Assembly: GCA_018066865.1 (NCBI GenBank) | Contig: JAGPVT010000024.1 | Span: 1 to 40,321 of the forward strand | Reading direction: 5' to 3' | Length of the DNA stretch: 40,321 nt | DNA from: Marinobacter sp. | Lineage (GTDB): Bacteria > Pseudomonadota > Gammaproteobacteria > Pseudomonadales > Oleiphilaceae | Shown here: piece by piece, positions 25,377 to 34,043 of the stretch | How the letters are laid out: every line of letters starts with the position of its first letter | Position numbering within the stretch: the stretch's first letter is position 1 | Notes under the pieces: generated by a model | What the model saw: only the letters and a program-made list of their open reading frames with translations | What the model was told of the DNA's origin: nothing | The model's database searches: none | Program-made: the position numbers and the translations under genes

Positions 25377-26267
25377 ATGTCCAATAAGCTCTCCCCGGGC
25401 GCGCGTTTCCGCAAAGCCCTGAACGACAACAAGCCCCTGCAGATTGTAGGCACGATTAACGCATACGCTGCCATGATGGCGGAAAAAACAGGGCACCAGG
25501 CTATCTATCTCTCCGGTGGCGGCGTGGCGAACGCCTCGTATGGCCTGCCGGACCTGGGGATGACCAGCCTGAACGATGTGGTAGAAGACGTGCGCCGCAT
25601 TACCGCAGCAACCGACCTGCCGTTGCTGGTAGATATTGATACTGGCTGGGGTGGGGCGTTCAACATCGCCCGCACGATCCAGCAGATGGAACGTGCCGGC
25701 GCAGCGGCTGTGCACATTGAAGACCAGGTAGCCCAGAAGCGCTGCGGACACCGCCCGAACAAGGAGATTGTTTCCAAAGAGGAAATGGTTGATCGCATCA
25801 AAGCGGCTGCAGACGCCAGGGTAGACAAAGACTTCTTCATCATGGCCCGCACCGATGCCTTCCAGAAAGAAGGTCTGGAAGCAGCTATTGATCGCGCCAA
25901 AGCGTGCATCGAAGCCGGTGCCGATGGCATTTTTGCTGAAGCGGTTACCGAACTGGAACACTACAAGGCATTCTCCAAAGCCCTGGGTGACGTTCCACTG
26001 CTGGCCAACATCACCGAATTTGGAGCCACGCCGCTTTATAACCGTAAAGAGCTTGGCGAATCCGGTGCTGCCATGGTGTTGTATCCATTAAGCGCCTTCC
26101 GCGCCATGAATAAAGCCGCGGTAACGGTTTACCAAAGCATTCTGGAGAAGGGCGATCAGAAAGACGTGGTGGATCTGATGCAGACCCGTATGGAACTCTA
26201 CGATTACCTGAACTATCACGATTTCGAGCAGAAGCTGGACCAACTGTTCCAGCAGTCCAAGGGCTGA
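25377..26267 (+). CDS. prpB: 2-methylisocitrate lyase
   Basis: PrpB cleaves 2-methylisocitrate to pyruvate and succinate, the last step of the methylcitrate cycle. The 296 residues form a phosphoenolpyruvate-mutase/isocitrate-lyase barrel. The catalytic cysteine C123 lies in [10 protein letters not shown], and metal/substrate residues are in [11 protein letters not shown] and HIEDQVAQ. The [16 protein letters not shown] block is typical of the methylisocitrate branch. GAGAGGA before the ATG is a good ribosome-binding site. It is the first enzyme gene of the operon after the regulator. Confidence 0.97.
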   Translation: MSNKLSPGARFRKALNDNKPLQIVGTINAYAAMMAEKTGHQAIYLSGGGVANASYGLPDLGMTSLNDVVEDVRRITAATDLPLLVDIDTGWGGAFNIARTIQQMERAGAAAVHIEDQVAQKRCGHRPNKEIVSKEEMVDRIKAAADARVDKDFFIMARTDAFQKEGLEAAIDRAKACIEAGADGIFAEAVTELEHYKAFSKALGDVPLLANITEFGATPLYNRKELGESGAAMVLYPLSAFRAMNKAAVTVYQSILEKGDQKDVVDLMQTRMELYDYLNYHDFEQKLDQLFQQSKG

Positions 26268-26290
26268 TCAAGGCCTGATAGCGCATTGTT

Positions 26291-26325
26291 TTGACCACCG
26301 GGTTTCTCGAACGAGACCCGGTCAA
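26291..26325 (+). other. Hairpin between prpB and prpC
   Basis: ACCGGGT then TCTCG pair with CGAG then ACCCGGT (arms 26297-26309 and 26312-26322) with a small bulge. The outer TTGACC (26291-26296) and GGTCAA (26320-26325) give an alternative pairing. No U-run follows. It is probably an intercistronic stability or processing element. Confidence 0.45.
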
Positions 26326-26350
26326 TCATAGATATAGAGAGAGAGCACCC

Positions 26351-27481
26351 ATGGCTGAAGAAAAAAAATCAGGTGGCGCAGGTCTGCGCGGTCAGGTCGC
26401 CGGTGAAACGGCACTGTGCACCGTTGGTCAAACCGGAACCGGCCTGACCTATCGCGGTTACGACGTGAGCGACCTGGCGGGCAACGCCCAGTTTGAAGAA
26501 GTAGCCTACCTGCTGCTGCGCGGCAAATTGCCGAACCAGCAGGAGCTGGATGCCTACAAGAAAAAACTTCAGAGGCTGCGTGGATTGCCTGACGCCCTGA
26601 AGACCGTTCTGGAAAACATCCCTAAGGACGCCCATCCCATGGACGTAATGCGCACCGGCGCCTCCATGTTGGGTACCCTGGAAACCGAGCAGGATTTCAG
26701 CGAACAGGACGACAGGATCGACCGCTTGCTGGCGCTGTTCCCGTCTATCATCACCTACTGGTACCGTTTCGTCCACGAAGGCGTGCGCATTGAAACTGAC
26801 AGTGATGTAGATTCCATCGGTGGACATTTTCTCGATCTGCTGCACGGCAAAAAGCCAAGTGAGCTGCATGAGCGGGTGATGAATGTATCCCTGATTCTGT
26901 ATGCCGAGCACGAATTCAACGCCTCCACCTTCGCCGCGCGGGTATGTGCCTCGACGCTGTCAGATATCCACAGCTGCGTAACTGGCGCGATCGGCACCCT
27001 GCGTGGCCCGCTGCACGGCGGTGCCAACGAAGCGGCCATGGAGCTGATTCAGAGTTTCAAGAGCGCCGACGAAGCCGAAGAAGGCCTGATGGGCATGCTG
27101 GCACGTAAGGAAAAGATCATGGGCTTCGGCCACGCTGTCTACACCGAGTCGGATCCCCGCAACGTGATCATCAAGAAGTGGTCCGAAAAACTGTCCAAGG
27201 AAGTAGGCGACACGGTTCTTTACCCGGTATCAGTGCGTTGCGAAGAAGTCATGTGGCGCGAGAAGAAGCTGTTCTGTAACGCCGATTTCTTCCATGCGTC
27301 GACTTACCACTTCATGGGCATCCCGACTGAACTGTTCACGCCGATTTTTGTAATGTCCCGCGTATCCGGCTGGACTGCCCACGTGAAAGAGCAGCGGGCC
27401 AATAACCGGATTATCCGCCCGAGTGCTGATTACACTGGCCCGGATCATGCTGAATGGCTACCGATTGATAAGCGGGCTTAA
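26351..27481 (+). CDS. prpC: 2-methylcitrate synthase
   Basis: PrpC condenses propionyl-CoA with oxaloacetate to 2-methylcitrate. The 376 residues match the short citrate-synthase family. Visible blocks are the N-terminal GLRGQVAGETALCTVG typical of methylcitrate synthases, the catalytic histidine regions GPLHGGANEAAM and GFGHAVY, and the aspartate region with IFVMSRVSGWTAH near the C-terminus. I chose ATG 26351 because an AGAGAGAG stretch lies just upstream and MAEEKKSGGAGLRG is the expected start. An in-frame extension to 26291 runs through the intergenic hairpin and is rejected. Confidence 0.97.
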   Translation: MAEEKKSGGAGLRGQVAGETALCTVGQTGTGLTYRGYDVSDLAGNAQFEEVAYLLLRGKLPNQQELDAYKKKLQRLRGLPDALKTVLENIPKDAHPMDVMRTGASMLGTLETEQDFSEQDDRIDRLLALFPSIITYWYRFVHEGVRIETDSDVDSIGGHFLDLLHGKKPSELHERVMNVSLILYAEHEFNASTFAARVCASTLSDIHSCVTGAIGTLRGPLHGGANEAAMELIQSFKSADEAEEGLMGMLARKEKIMGFGHAVYTESDPRNVIIKKWSEKLSKEVGDTVLYPVSVRCEEVMWREKKLFCNADFFHASTYHFMGIPTELFTPIFVMSRVSGWTAHVKEQRANNRIIRPSADYTGPDHAEWLPIDKRA

Positions 27482-27507
27482 TTGAATCGCCCTCCCCCTC
27501 TCCCTAA

Positions 27508-27530
27508 CCCTCTCCCGCAAGGGGAGAGGG
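27508..27530. repeat. CCCTCTCCC palindromic repeat between prpC and acnD
   Basis: CCCTCTCCC (27508-27516) and GGGAGAGGG (27522-27530) form a 9-bp stem with a GCAAG loop. A near copy of the left arm precedes it (CCCTCTCCC at 27496-27504). This CCCTCTCCC...GGGAGAGGG element is a widespread dispersed intergenic palindrome in proteobacterial genomes, so it is probably a mobile-type extragenic repeat rather than a site specific to this operon. Confidence 0.7.
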
Positions 27531-27555
27531 GATAATTGAATATAGAGTACCGCCC

Positions 27556-30168
27556 ATGAACACAAATTACCGTAAGCCCCTACCAGGTACCGACCTGGAT
27601 TATTTCGACACCCGCCAGGCCGTGGAAGACATTCAGCCCGGCGCCTACGACAAGCTTCCGTACACCTCCCGAATCCTGGCAGAACAGCTCGTCCGCCGCT
27701 GCGATCCGAATGCACTGACGGATTCCCTGAAACAGCTCATCGAACGCAAGCGCGATCTTGATTTCCCCTGGTACCCGGCTCGTGTGGTCTGCCACGACAT
27801 TCTGGGCCAGACCGCCCTGGTGGATCTGGCTGGTCTGCGTGATGCCATTGCCGAGAAGGGCGGTGACCCCGCCAAAGTGAACCCGGTGGTTCCCACGCAG
27901 CTAATCGTGGATCACTCCCTGGCCGTTGAACACGCCGGCTTCGAGGAAGATGCGTTCGAGAAAAACCGCGCCATCGAAGACCGCCGCAACGACGACCGCT
28001 TCCACTTCATCAACTGGACCAAAACTGCATTTAAGAACGTGGACGTAATCCCGCCCGGCAACGGCATCATGCACCAGATCAACCTGGAGAAAATGTCCCC
28101 GGTAATTCAGGCGCGTGCCGATGGCGAAGGTAAGCGCGTCGCCTTCCCGGACACCTGCGTAGGCACAGACAGCCACACCCCGATGGTGGATGCCCTGGGC
28201 GTTATCTCCGTGGGCGTTGGCGGCCTCGAAGCCGAGAGCGTTATGCTTGGCCGCGCCTCCATGATGCGCCTGCCGGATATTGTGGGTGTTGAGCTCACCG
28301 GCAAACTGCAGCCGGGCATTACCAGTACAGACATGGTACTGGCCCTGACCGAGTTCCTGCGTAAGGAGCGTGTTGTGGGTGCCTATCTGGAATTCTACGG
28401 CGAAGGCGCAGACAGCCTGACCATAGGTGACCGCGCTACCATCTCCAACATGACACCGGAATACGGCGCTACCGCAGCCATGTTCTACATTGATGGCCAG
28501 ACCATCGACTACCTGAAGCTGACCGGCCGTGAAGACGAGCAGGTGGCACTGGTAGAGCAGTACGCCAAGCACACTGGTTTGTGGGCAGACGCTCTGAGAA
28601 CCGCCGAATACGAGCGCGTTCTGACGTTTGATCTCTCCACCGTTACCCGCACCCTGGCAGGCCCCTCCAACCCGCACGCGCACTTGCCGACCTCCGAGTT
28701 GAAAGAGCGTGGCATTGCTGGCGAGTGGGAGTTGGAAGAAGGCAAAATGCCTGATGGCGCCGTTATCATCGCGGCCATCACCAGCTGCACCAACACCAGC
28801 AACCCGCGCAACATGGTGGCTGCCGGCCTGATTGCTCGCAACGCCAACAAACTGGGCCTGACCCGCAAGCCGTGGGTGAAGTCCTCTCTGGCGCCGGGCT
28901 CCAAAACCGTCAAAATGTACCTGGAAGATGCCAAGCTGCTGTCCGAACTGGAAAATCTCGGCTTCGGCGTGGTGGCGTTTGCCTGTACAACTTGTAACGG
29001 CATGAGCGGTGCGCTGGATCCTGTCATTCAGAAAGAAGTCGTTGACCGCGATCTATACGCGACGGCGGTGCTTTCCGGTAACCGTAACTTCGATGGCCGG
29101 ATTCACCCCTACGCCAAGCAGGCGTTCCTTGCGTCACCGCCTTTGGTAGTGGCCTACGCGATTGCAGGAACCATCCGCTTCGATATCGAAAAAGATGCGT
29201 TGGGCTACGACAAAGACGGAAACCCCGTCGCCCTGAAGGACATCTGGCCGGATGACGCCGAAATCGACGCCATCGTGAAACAGTCGGTGAAGCCGGAGCA
29301 GTTCCGCAGCACCTACATTCCCATGTTCGACATCACCCGCGATGCGCAGGCCAACACCAATCCCCTGTATGACTGGCGCAAGATGAGTACTTACATCCGT
29401 CGCCCACCATACTGGGAAGGCGGTATGGTCGGCGAGAAGATGCTCAAAGGCATGCGCCCGCTGGCCGTGCTGCCAGACAACATCACGACAGATCACCTGT
29501 CGCCGTCCAACGCCATCATGATGGACAGCGCCGCCGGTGAATATCTGCACAAAATGGGTGTGCCGGAGGTCGACTTCAACTCCTACGCGACCCACCGTGG
29601 CGATCATCTGACCGCACAGCGAGCCACCTTCGCCAACCCGAAACTGTTCAACGAAATGGTGTTGGATGAAAACGGCAAAGTGAAGCAGGGCTCCCTGGCG
29701 CGCATCGAGCCGGAAGGCAAGGTCACTCGCATGTGGGAAGCCATCGAAACCTACATGGAGCGCAAACAGCCGCTGATCATCATCGCCGGTGCTGACTACG
29801 GTCAGGGCTCGTCCCGTGATTGGGCAGCGAAAGGTGTCGCTTTGGCGGGTGTTGAAGCCATTGCCGCTGAAGGATTTGAGCGCATTCACCGTACTAACCT
29901 GGTGGGAATGGGCGTTATGCCCCTGCAGTTCGAGGAAGGCACCACGCGCAAGACCCTCAATATCGACGGTACTGAAACCTTTGATGTGGAAGGTACGGCT
30001 GCGCCCGGTGCCAAGCTGACTCTGGTCATGCATCGTAAAGATGGAAGCTCTGAGCGAGTGCCGGTGATTTGCCGGTTGGATACTGCAGAGGAGTTGTCTA
30101 TTTACTCCGCTGGCGGTGTGCTGCAGCGGTTTGCTGAGGACTTCCTTCAGTCGGAAGGCGCGGCGTGA
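27556..30168 (+). CDS. acnD: Fe/S-dependent 2-methylcitrate dehydratase AcnD
   Basis: AcnD is an aconitase-like enzyme that with PrpF dehydrates 2-methylcitrate to methyl-aconitate. The 870 residues match the family. The [4Fe-4S] cysteines lie in ITSCTNTSNPRN and ACTTCNGMSG. The C-terminal swivel domain carries YGQGSSRDWAAKG with the substrate-binding serine/arginine. The N-terminus MNTNYRKPLPGTDLDYFD is typical of AcnD rather than AcnA. The dispersed palindrome lies just upstream and a GC-rich hairpin follows the stop. PrpF, which isomerises or repairs the AcnD product, is next in the operon. Confidence 0.96.
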   Translation: MNTNYRKPLPGTDLDYFDTRQAVEDIQPGAYDKLPYTSRILAEQLVRRCDPNALTDSLKQLIERKRDLDFPWYPARVVCHDILGQTALVDLAGLRDAIAEKGGDPAKVNPVVPTQLIVDHSLAVEHAGFEEDAFEKNRAIEDRRNDDRFHFINWTKTAFKNVDVIPPGNGIMHQINLEKMSPVIQARADGEGKRVAFPDTCVGTDSHTPMVDALGVISVGVGGLEAESVMLGRASMMRLPDIVGVELTGKLQPGITSTDMVLALTEFLRKERVVGAYLEFYGEGADSLTIGDRATISNMTPEYGATAAMFYIDGQTIDYLKLTGREDEQVALVEQYAKHTGLWADALRTAEYERVLTFDLSTVTRTLAGPSNPHAHLPTSELKERGIAGEWELEEGKMPDGAVIIAAITSCTNTSNPRNMVAAGLIARNANKLGLTRKPWVKSSLAPGSKTVKMYLEDAKLLSELENLGFGVVAFACTTCNGMSGALDPVIQKEVVDRDLYATAVLSGNRNFDGRIHPYAKQAFLASPPLVVAYAIAGTIRFDIEKDALGYDKDGNPVALKDIWPDDAEIDAIVKQSVKPEQFRSTYIPMFDITRDAQANTNPLYDWRKMSTYIRRPPYWEGGMVGEKMLKGMRPLAVLPDNITTDHLSPSNAIMMDSAAGEYLHKMGVPEVDFNSYATHRGDHLTAQRATFANPKLFNEMVLDENGKVKQGSLARIEPEGKVTRMWEAIETYMERKQPLIIIAGADYGQGSSRDWAAKGVALAGVEAIAAEGFERIHRTNLVGMGVMPLQFEEGTTRKTLNIDGTETFDVEGTAAPGAKLTLVMHRKDGSSERVPVICRLDTAEELSIYSAGGVLQRFAEDFLQSEGAA

Positions 30169-30173
30169 AAAAT

Positions 30174-30202
30174 GGGGCCTGGAGCTTCCAAACCCAGGCC
30201 CC
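30174..30202 (+). other. GC-rich hairpin between acnD and prpF
   Basis: GGGGCCTGG (30174-30182) pairs perfectly with CCAGGCCCC (30194-30202) around an 11-base loop, six bases after the acnD stop. There is no U-run. It could protect the long acnD message or lower expression of prpF and prpD. Confidence 0.5.
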
Positions 30203-30240
30203 GCCTTCAAAATCCTTATTCGATTATTGAGAGCATCTAA

Positions 30241-31419
30241 ATGACTTACGCTCCCCAAATCAAAATCCCCGCCACCTACATGCGTGGCGGCACCAGCAAA
30301 GGCGTGTTCTTCCGCCTGAACGATCTCCCGGAAAAGGCCCAAACACCTGGCCAAGCCCGGGACAAGCTACTACTGCGAGTAATCGGAAGCCCCGACCCCT
30401 ACCAAAAGCAAACCGACGGCATGGGCGGCGCCACATCGAGCACCAGCAAAACCGTCATCCTGAGCAAAAGCACCCAACCGGATCACGATGTGGATTACCT
30501 GTTTGGGCAGGTGAGTATCGATAAGCCCTTCGTGGATTGGAGTGGCAATTGCGGCAACCTCACTGCGGCCGTGGGCGCTTTTGCCATCAACAGCGGCTTC
30601 GTCGCAAAAGATCGAATCCCCGAAAACGGCACGGCAGTCGTGCGTATCTGGCAAGCCAATATCCGCAAAACCATCATTGCCAATGTCCCCGTCACTAACG
30701 GTGAAGTGCAGGAAACCGGCGATTTTGAGCTGGACGGCGTGACTTTTCCTGCGGCAGAAGTGCAGGTTGAGTTCATGGACCCGGCTGATGGCGAGGGCTC
30801 CATGTTCCCTACCGGCAATCTGGTGGATGAACTGGAGGTGCCGGGCGTTGGTACTTTGAAAGCCACCATGATCAATGCCGGCATTCCAACGGTCTTCATC
30901 AACGCGGATGCGGTTGGATATACAGGCACGGAGCTGCAAGACGACATCAACAGCGATCCCGAAGCCCTGGCGATGTTCGAAAGCATTCGTGCTCACGGCG
31001 CCTTGAAAATGGGGCTGATTCAGAACATTGACGAAGCCGCCGCCAGGCAGCACACACCAAAAGTTGCTTTTGTAGCCCCAGCGGCGGACTACACTGCATC
31101 CAGTGGCAAGAGGATTGGCGCAGGTGATATCGATGTCCTGGTGCGTGCGCTCTCAATGGGCAAGCTGCACCACGCCATGATGGGGACAGCAGCGGTGGCT
31201 ATCGCGACCGCAGCAGCCATTCCGGGAACACTGGTAAACCTGGCAGCAGGCGGCGGTGATCGCACCTCAGTCACCTTCGGTCATCCGTCAGGCACTCTTC
31301 AGGTAGGCGCAGAAGCAAAAGAGGTGAGCGGCCAGTGGACAGTCACCAAAGCCATCATGAGCCGCAGCGCCCGCATTTTGATGGAAGGATGGGTGAGGGT
31401 GCCGGGAGATAGCTTCTAG
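30241..31419 (+). CDS. prpF: AcnD-accessory isomerase PrpF
   Basis: PrpF is a cytoplasmic protein of the diaminopimelate-epimerase fold that isomerises methyl-aconitate and is needed for AcnD-dependent propionate use. The 392 residues match. Family blocks are IPATYMRGGTSKGVFF at the start, GMGGATSSTSKTVIL, WSGNCGNLTAAVGAFAI containing the conserved cysteine, and GGDRTSVTFGHPSGTLQVG near the end. It follows acnD as in Pseudomonas and Shewanella. The 72-base spacer holds the GC-rich hairpin. The ribosome-binding site is weak. Confidence 0.96.
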   Translation: MTYAPQIKIPATYMRGGTSKGVFFRLNDLPEKAQTPGQARDKLLLRVIGSPDPYQKQTDGMGGATSSTSKTVILSKSTQPDHDVDYLFGQVSIDKPFVDWSGNCGNLTAAVGAFAINSGFVAKDRIPENGTAVVRIWQANIRKTIIANVPVTNGEVQETGDFELDGVTFPAAEVQVEFMDPADGEGSMFPTGNLVDELEVPGVGTLKATMINAGIPTVFINADAVGYTGTELQDDINSDPEALAMFESIRAHGALKMGLIQNIDEAAARQHTPKVAFVAPAADYTASSGKRIGAGDIDVLVRALSMGKLHHAMMGTAAVAIATAAAIPGTLVNLAAGGGDRTSVTFGHPSGTLQVGAEAKEVSGQWTVTKAIMSRSARILMEGWVRVPGDSF

Positions 31420-31447
31420 CAGTAAGCGAAAAAAGAAAAGGGTTATA

Positions 31448-31516
31448 GGCTCCTTTAGATCTTTGGGCGTTAAGTTTGCTAGGCTGTATTAAGCAGACAT
31501 CCTAATCGAAGGAGCC
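31448..31516 (+). promoter_or_regulatory. Long-range pairing over the prpD ribosome-binding site
   Basis: GGCTCCTT (31448-31455) is the exact complement of AAGGAGCC (31509-31516), which contains the prpD Shine-Dalgarno 8 bases before ATG 31523. The intervening 53 bases could also carry a separate promoter. This could be a translational switch; an 8-bp match at this distance could also be chance. Confidence 0.35.
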
Positions 31517-31522
31517 GGTATC

Positions 31523-33007
31523 ATGTCAGCAACATTTGATCTTAACGAACGCCCTGATTACGACGAAGCCCTCCAGAAGATCGCCGATTACGTCGTCACC
31601 TATAAAGTAAAAAACAAAGAAGCCTGGAACACGGCGCGCCTTTGCCTTATGGACACGCTCGGCTGCGGCCTGCTCGCGTTGCGCTTTCCGGAATGCACCA
31701 AGCATCTCGGGCCGATTGTAGAGGGCACTGTTGTGCCCCACGGCTCCCGGGTTCCGGGTACGTCATTCCGCCTTGATCCCGTGAAGGCTGCCTGGGATAT
31801 CGGCTGCATCGTGCGTTGGCTGGATTATAACGACACCTGGCTGGCGGCCGAATGGGGGCACCCTTCGGATAACCTGGGCGGAATTCTGGCGGTGGCGGAT
31901 CACCTGTCCCAGAAGCGCGTTGCAGAGGGCAAAGAGCCGCTTACCATGCGCGAAGTTCTGGAAGCCATGATCATGGCTCACGAGATTCAGGGCGTGCTGG
32001 CGCTGGAGAACTCCTTCAATCGGGTAGGGCTGGATCACGTCGTGCTGGTAAAAGTCGCCTCCACGGCGGTTTCCGCCAAGCTCATGGGTGCCACCCGCGA
32101 GCAGTTGTTGTCAGCGCTCTCTCACGCCTGGGTCGACGGGCAGGCTCTGCGAACTTATCGTCACGCTCCGAACGCAGGTTCCCGTAAATCCTGGGCCGCC
32201 GGTGATGCCACATCCCGGGCCGTTCGCCTTGCGGACATTGCCATGCGCGGCGAAATGGGCATCCCCAGCGCTCTGACAGCCCCGCAGTGGGGCTTTTACG
32301 ATGTTCTATTCAGCAAAACCAATAAGGATCAGGCTCTGAAGCCGGAAGACAAGCGCGAATTTTCGTTACCTCAGGACTTCGGTTCCTACGTAATGGAAAA
32401 CATTCTGTTCAAGATTTCCTTCCCTGCAGAATTTCACGCCCAAACGGCCGCAGAGGCGGCTGTAACGCTTCATCCACAGGTCAAAGACCGGCTAGACGAG
32501 ATCGACCGAATCGTTATCACCACCCACGAGTCCGCCATTCGTATTATTTCGAAGAAAGGCAAACTGGCAAACGCGGCTGACCGCGATCATTGCCTGCAGT
32601 ATATGGCTGCTGTGCCGCTGATTTTTGGCAACCTCAACGCAGAGCACTACGAAGACGGCTTTCATGAAGCCAACCCGTTAATAGACACGCTGCGGGAAAA
32701 GATGGAAATCATTGAAGACGAGCGGTACACCCTGGAATACCTGGAGGCAGATAAACGCTCTATCGCTAACGCCATCCAAGTGTTCTTCAAGGACGGCTCC
32801 AGCACCGAAAAGGTTGCGGTCGAATATCCCATCGGCCACCGCAGGCGCAGAAAAGAGGGTATTCCGCTGTTGGAAGAAAAATTCAAAGCGAATCTCTCGA
32901 CCCGGTTTGTCGGGCAGCGGTGTCAGGAAATCTTCAACCTCTGTGATAACCAGAAAGTGCTTGAGAACACACCGGTCAATGAGTTCGCAGCGCTATTTGC
33001 TATTTAG
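31523..33007 (+). CDS. prpD: 2-methylcitrate dehydratase PrpD
   Basis: PrpD is the cofactor-independent 2-methylcitrate dehydratase of the MmgE/PrpD family and also acts on methyl-aconitate. The 494 residues match E. coli PrpD (483). Blocks include [36 protein letters not shown] and [19 protein letters not shown]. With acnD and prpF also present, the operon encodes two routes for the same dehydration, as in Pseudomonas aeruginosa. A 103-base spacer with its own possible control element separates it from prpF. It is the last gene of the operon. Confidence 0.95.
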   Translation: MSATFDLNERPDYDEALQKIADYVVTYKVKNKEAWNTARLCLMDTLGCGLLALRFPECTKHLGPIVEGTVVPHGSRVPGTSFRLDPVKAAWDIGCIVRWLDYNDTWLAAEWGHPSDNLGGILAVADHLSQKRVAEGKEPLTMREVLEAMIMAHEIQGVLALENSFNRVGLDHVVLVKVASTAVSAKLMGATREQLLSALSHAWVDGQALRTYRHAPNAGSRKSWAAGDATSRAVRLADIAMRGEMGIPSALTAPQWGFYDVLFSKTNKDQALKPEDKREFSLPQDFGSYVMENILFKISFPAEFHAQTAAEAAVTLHPQVKDRLDEIDRIVITTHESAIRIISKKGKLANAADRDHCLQYMAAVPLIFGNLNAEHYEDGFHEANPLIDTLREKMEIIEDERYTLEYLEADKRSIANAIQVFFKDGSSTEKVAVEYPIGHRRRRKEGIPLLEEKFKANLSTRFVGQRCQEIFNLCDNQKVLENTPVNEFAALFAI

Positions 33008-33081
33008 CCGGATCCGAAACAGCCCGAGGTTTCACATCCTGCTATAACCGCGAGAGCCTTCGGCAAACTTGCGGATGCCCT

Positions 33082-33174
33082 TTAACCAACCCAGTTGGCC
33101 AGGAGCATCTCAGGCAAGTTCTCGAACTGCTTTGTGTTATTGGTAACGACCACTTTTTTCAGTTCAATTAAGCG
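33082..33174 (-). pseudogene. 3' relic of a vapC-like PIN-domain toxin gene
   Basis: The minus strand encodes about 30 residues ending VVVTNNTKQFENLPEMLLAN-W, then V-G and a stop. This is the characteristic C-terminus of VapC PIN-domain RNase toxins (consensus like VTNNTREFxRVPGLxxENW). An in-frame stop lies immediately upstream at 33177-33175, and neither the rest of the PIN domain nor an antitoxin gene is visible in the flanking sequence. It is therefore a decayed toxin-antitoxin remnant at the edge of the polysaccharide cluster. Confidence 0.75.
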
Positions 33175-33234
33175 TTACTGCTGGAATGCATATCCGGGTT
33201 TTACCCCGTTTTGACATAGTTGCTCTGAATGGTG

Positions 33235-33957
33235 TTAAAGCATGCGTCGAAAAAGGCGTAGCCAATGACGAAGGCGCAAATAACTGCTTGCCGAGGGTGA
33301 AAAAAAGCGATGGTACGTTTGTCGGTTTTGCAGATAATAACTGTCCAGTCGGGGAAGCTGGGCTGCTCTGAGCTTCCGTCCCAAGGGCAATAATGCCGTG
33401 GTTGTACAGGTCTCATATTTTTGCCCGACGACCTCGGCAACCCTCGCGTCATATATACCGTAGGGATATGCAAAATGTCTGGGCCGACGCCCCAATTGCT
33501 TCTCGATACACCGATCAGCAGATTCACACTCCTCTTCAATCTGTTCCTGGTCAAGCAGGCATAAATTGGGGTGAGATACCGTATGGTTTTCGATCTGCAT
33601 GCCAGCTTCAGCGCAGGCTTCGATTTCCTGCCAATTCATCATTTCGAAGGCTGGGGCTCCAGCGGGTTGAGTGGGCCAATTATTCTTGCCGTCAACATAG
33701 CCCGTTGTCAGATAGAGATGCGATGGGACATTCGCGTCCTTTAAAACCGGTAGCGCATTTTTATAGACAGAACGCATGCCATCATCAAAGGTGATGGCGA
33801 GCGCGTTATCAGTATCCGGGCTGAGCAATTGGTCCAGGCTGCAGATTTTGACGTCGCCTTCCAGGATCTCCCTGATCATCCTGGCGAAGGTTGCGGGAGG
33901 GAAGCTGAGTACCGTGCCCCGCTCATCAATGCTGTGGAAGGTGAGGATCGCTTTCAT
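33235..33957 (-). CDS. NodB-type polysaccharide deacetylase
   Basis: A carbohydrate-esterase family 4 protein of 240 residues, expected to remove N- or O-acetyl groups from a polysaccharide or a glycan intermediate. Motif 1 is TFDDG with the catalytic base and metal aspartates D58 and D59. Motif 2 is ENHTVSHP with metal ligands H125 and H129. Motif 3 is RPRHFAYPYG near 157-166. No signal peptide is apparent, so it may act in the cytoplasm or on lipid-linked sugar, which is unusual for the family. It is the last gene of a leftward run of glycosyltransferases and probably belongs to the same cluster. Confidence 0.9.
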   Translation of the reverse strand: MKAILTFHSIDERGTVLSFPPATFARMIREILEGDVKICSLDQLLSPDTDNALAITFDDGMRSVYKNALPVLKDANVPSHLYLTTGYVDGKNNWPTQPAGAPAFEMMNWQEIEACAEAGMQIENHTVSHPNLCLLDQEQIEEECESADRCIEKQLGRRPRHFAYPYGIYDARVAEVVGQKYETCTTTALLPLGRKLRAAQLPRLDSYYLQNRQTYHRFFSPSASSYLRLRHWLRLFRRML

Positions 33958-34043
33958 ATAAGCATCGCTTTAATGAGAGGCTGATTAATTCCGTTGCCCT
34001 TTTGCGGGGCCTGGAGCCTATACTCGCTCGTAATAACCTGATA

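Noticed and set aside
26291..26350. Upstream in-frame extension of prpC
   Set aside because: It runs through a perfect intergenic hairpin; the ATG at 26351 gives the conserved N-terminus.
30174..30202. Hairpin after acnD as an intrinsic terminator
   Set aside because: The stem is strong, but the following bases (GCCTTCAAAATCC) have no U-run, and prpF and prpD continue downstream.
29134..30354. 406-codon open frame on the minus strand
   Set aside because: It is antisense to acnD, histidine- and glycine-rich in the manner of reversed coding sequence, and has no family pattern.
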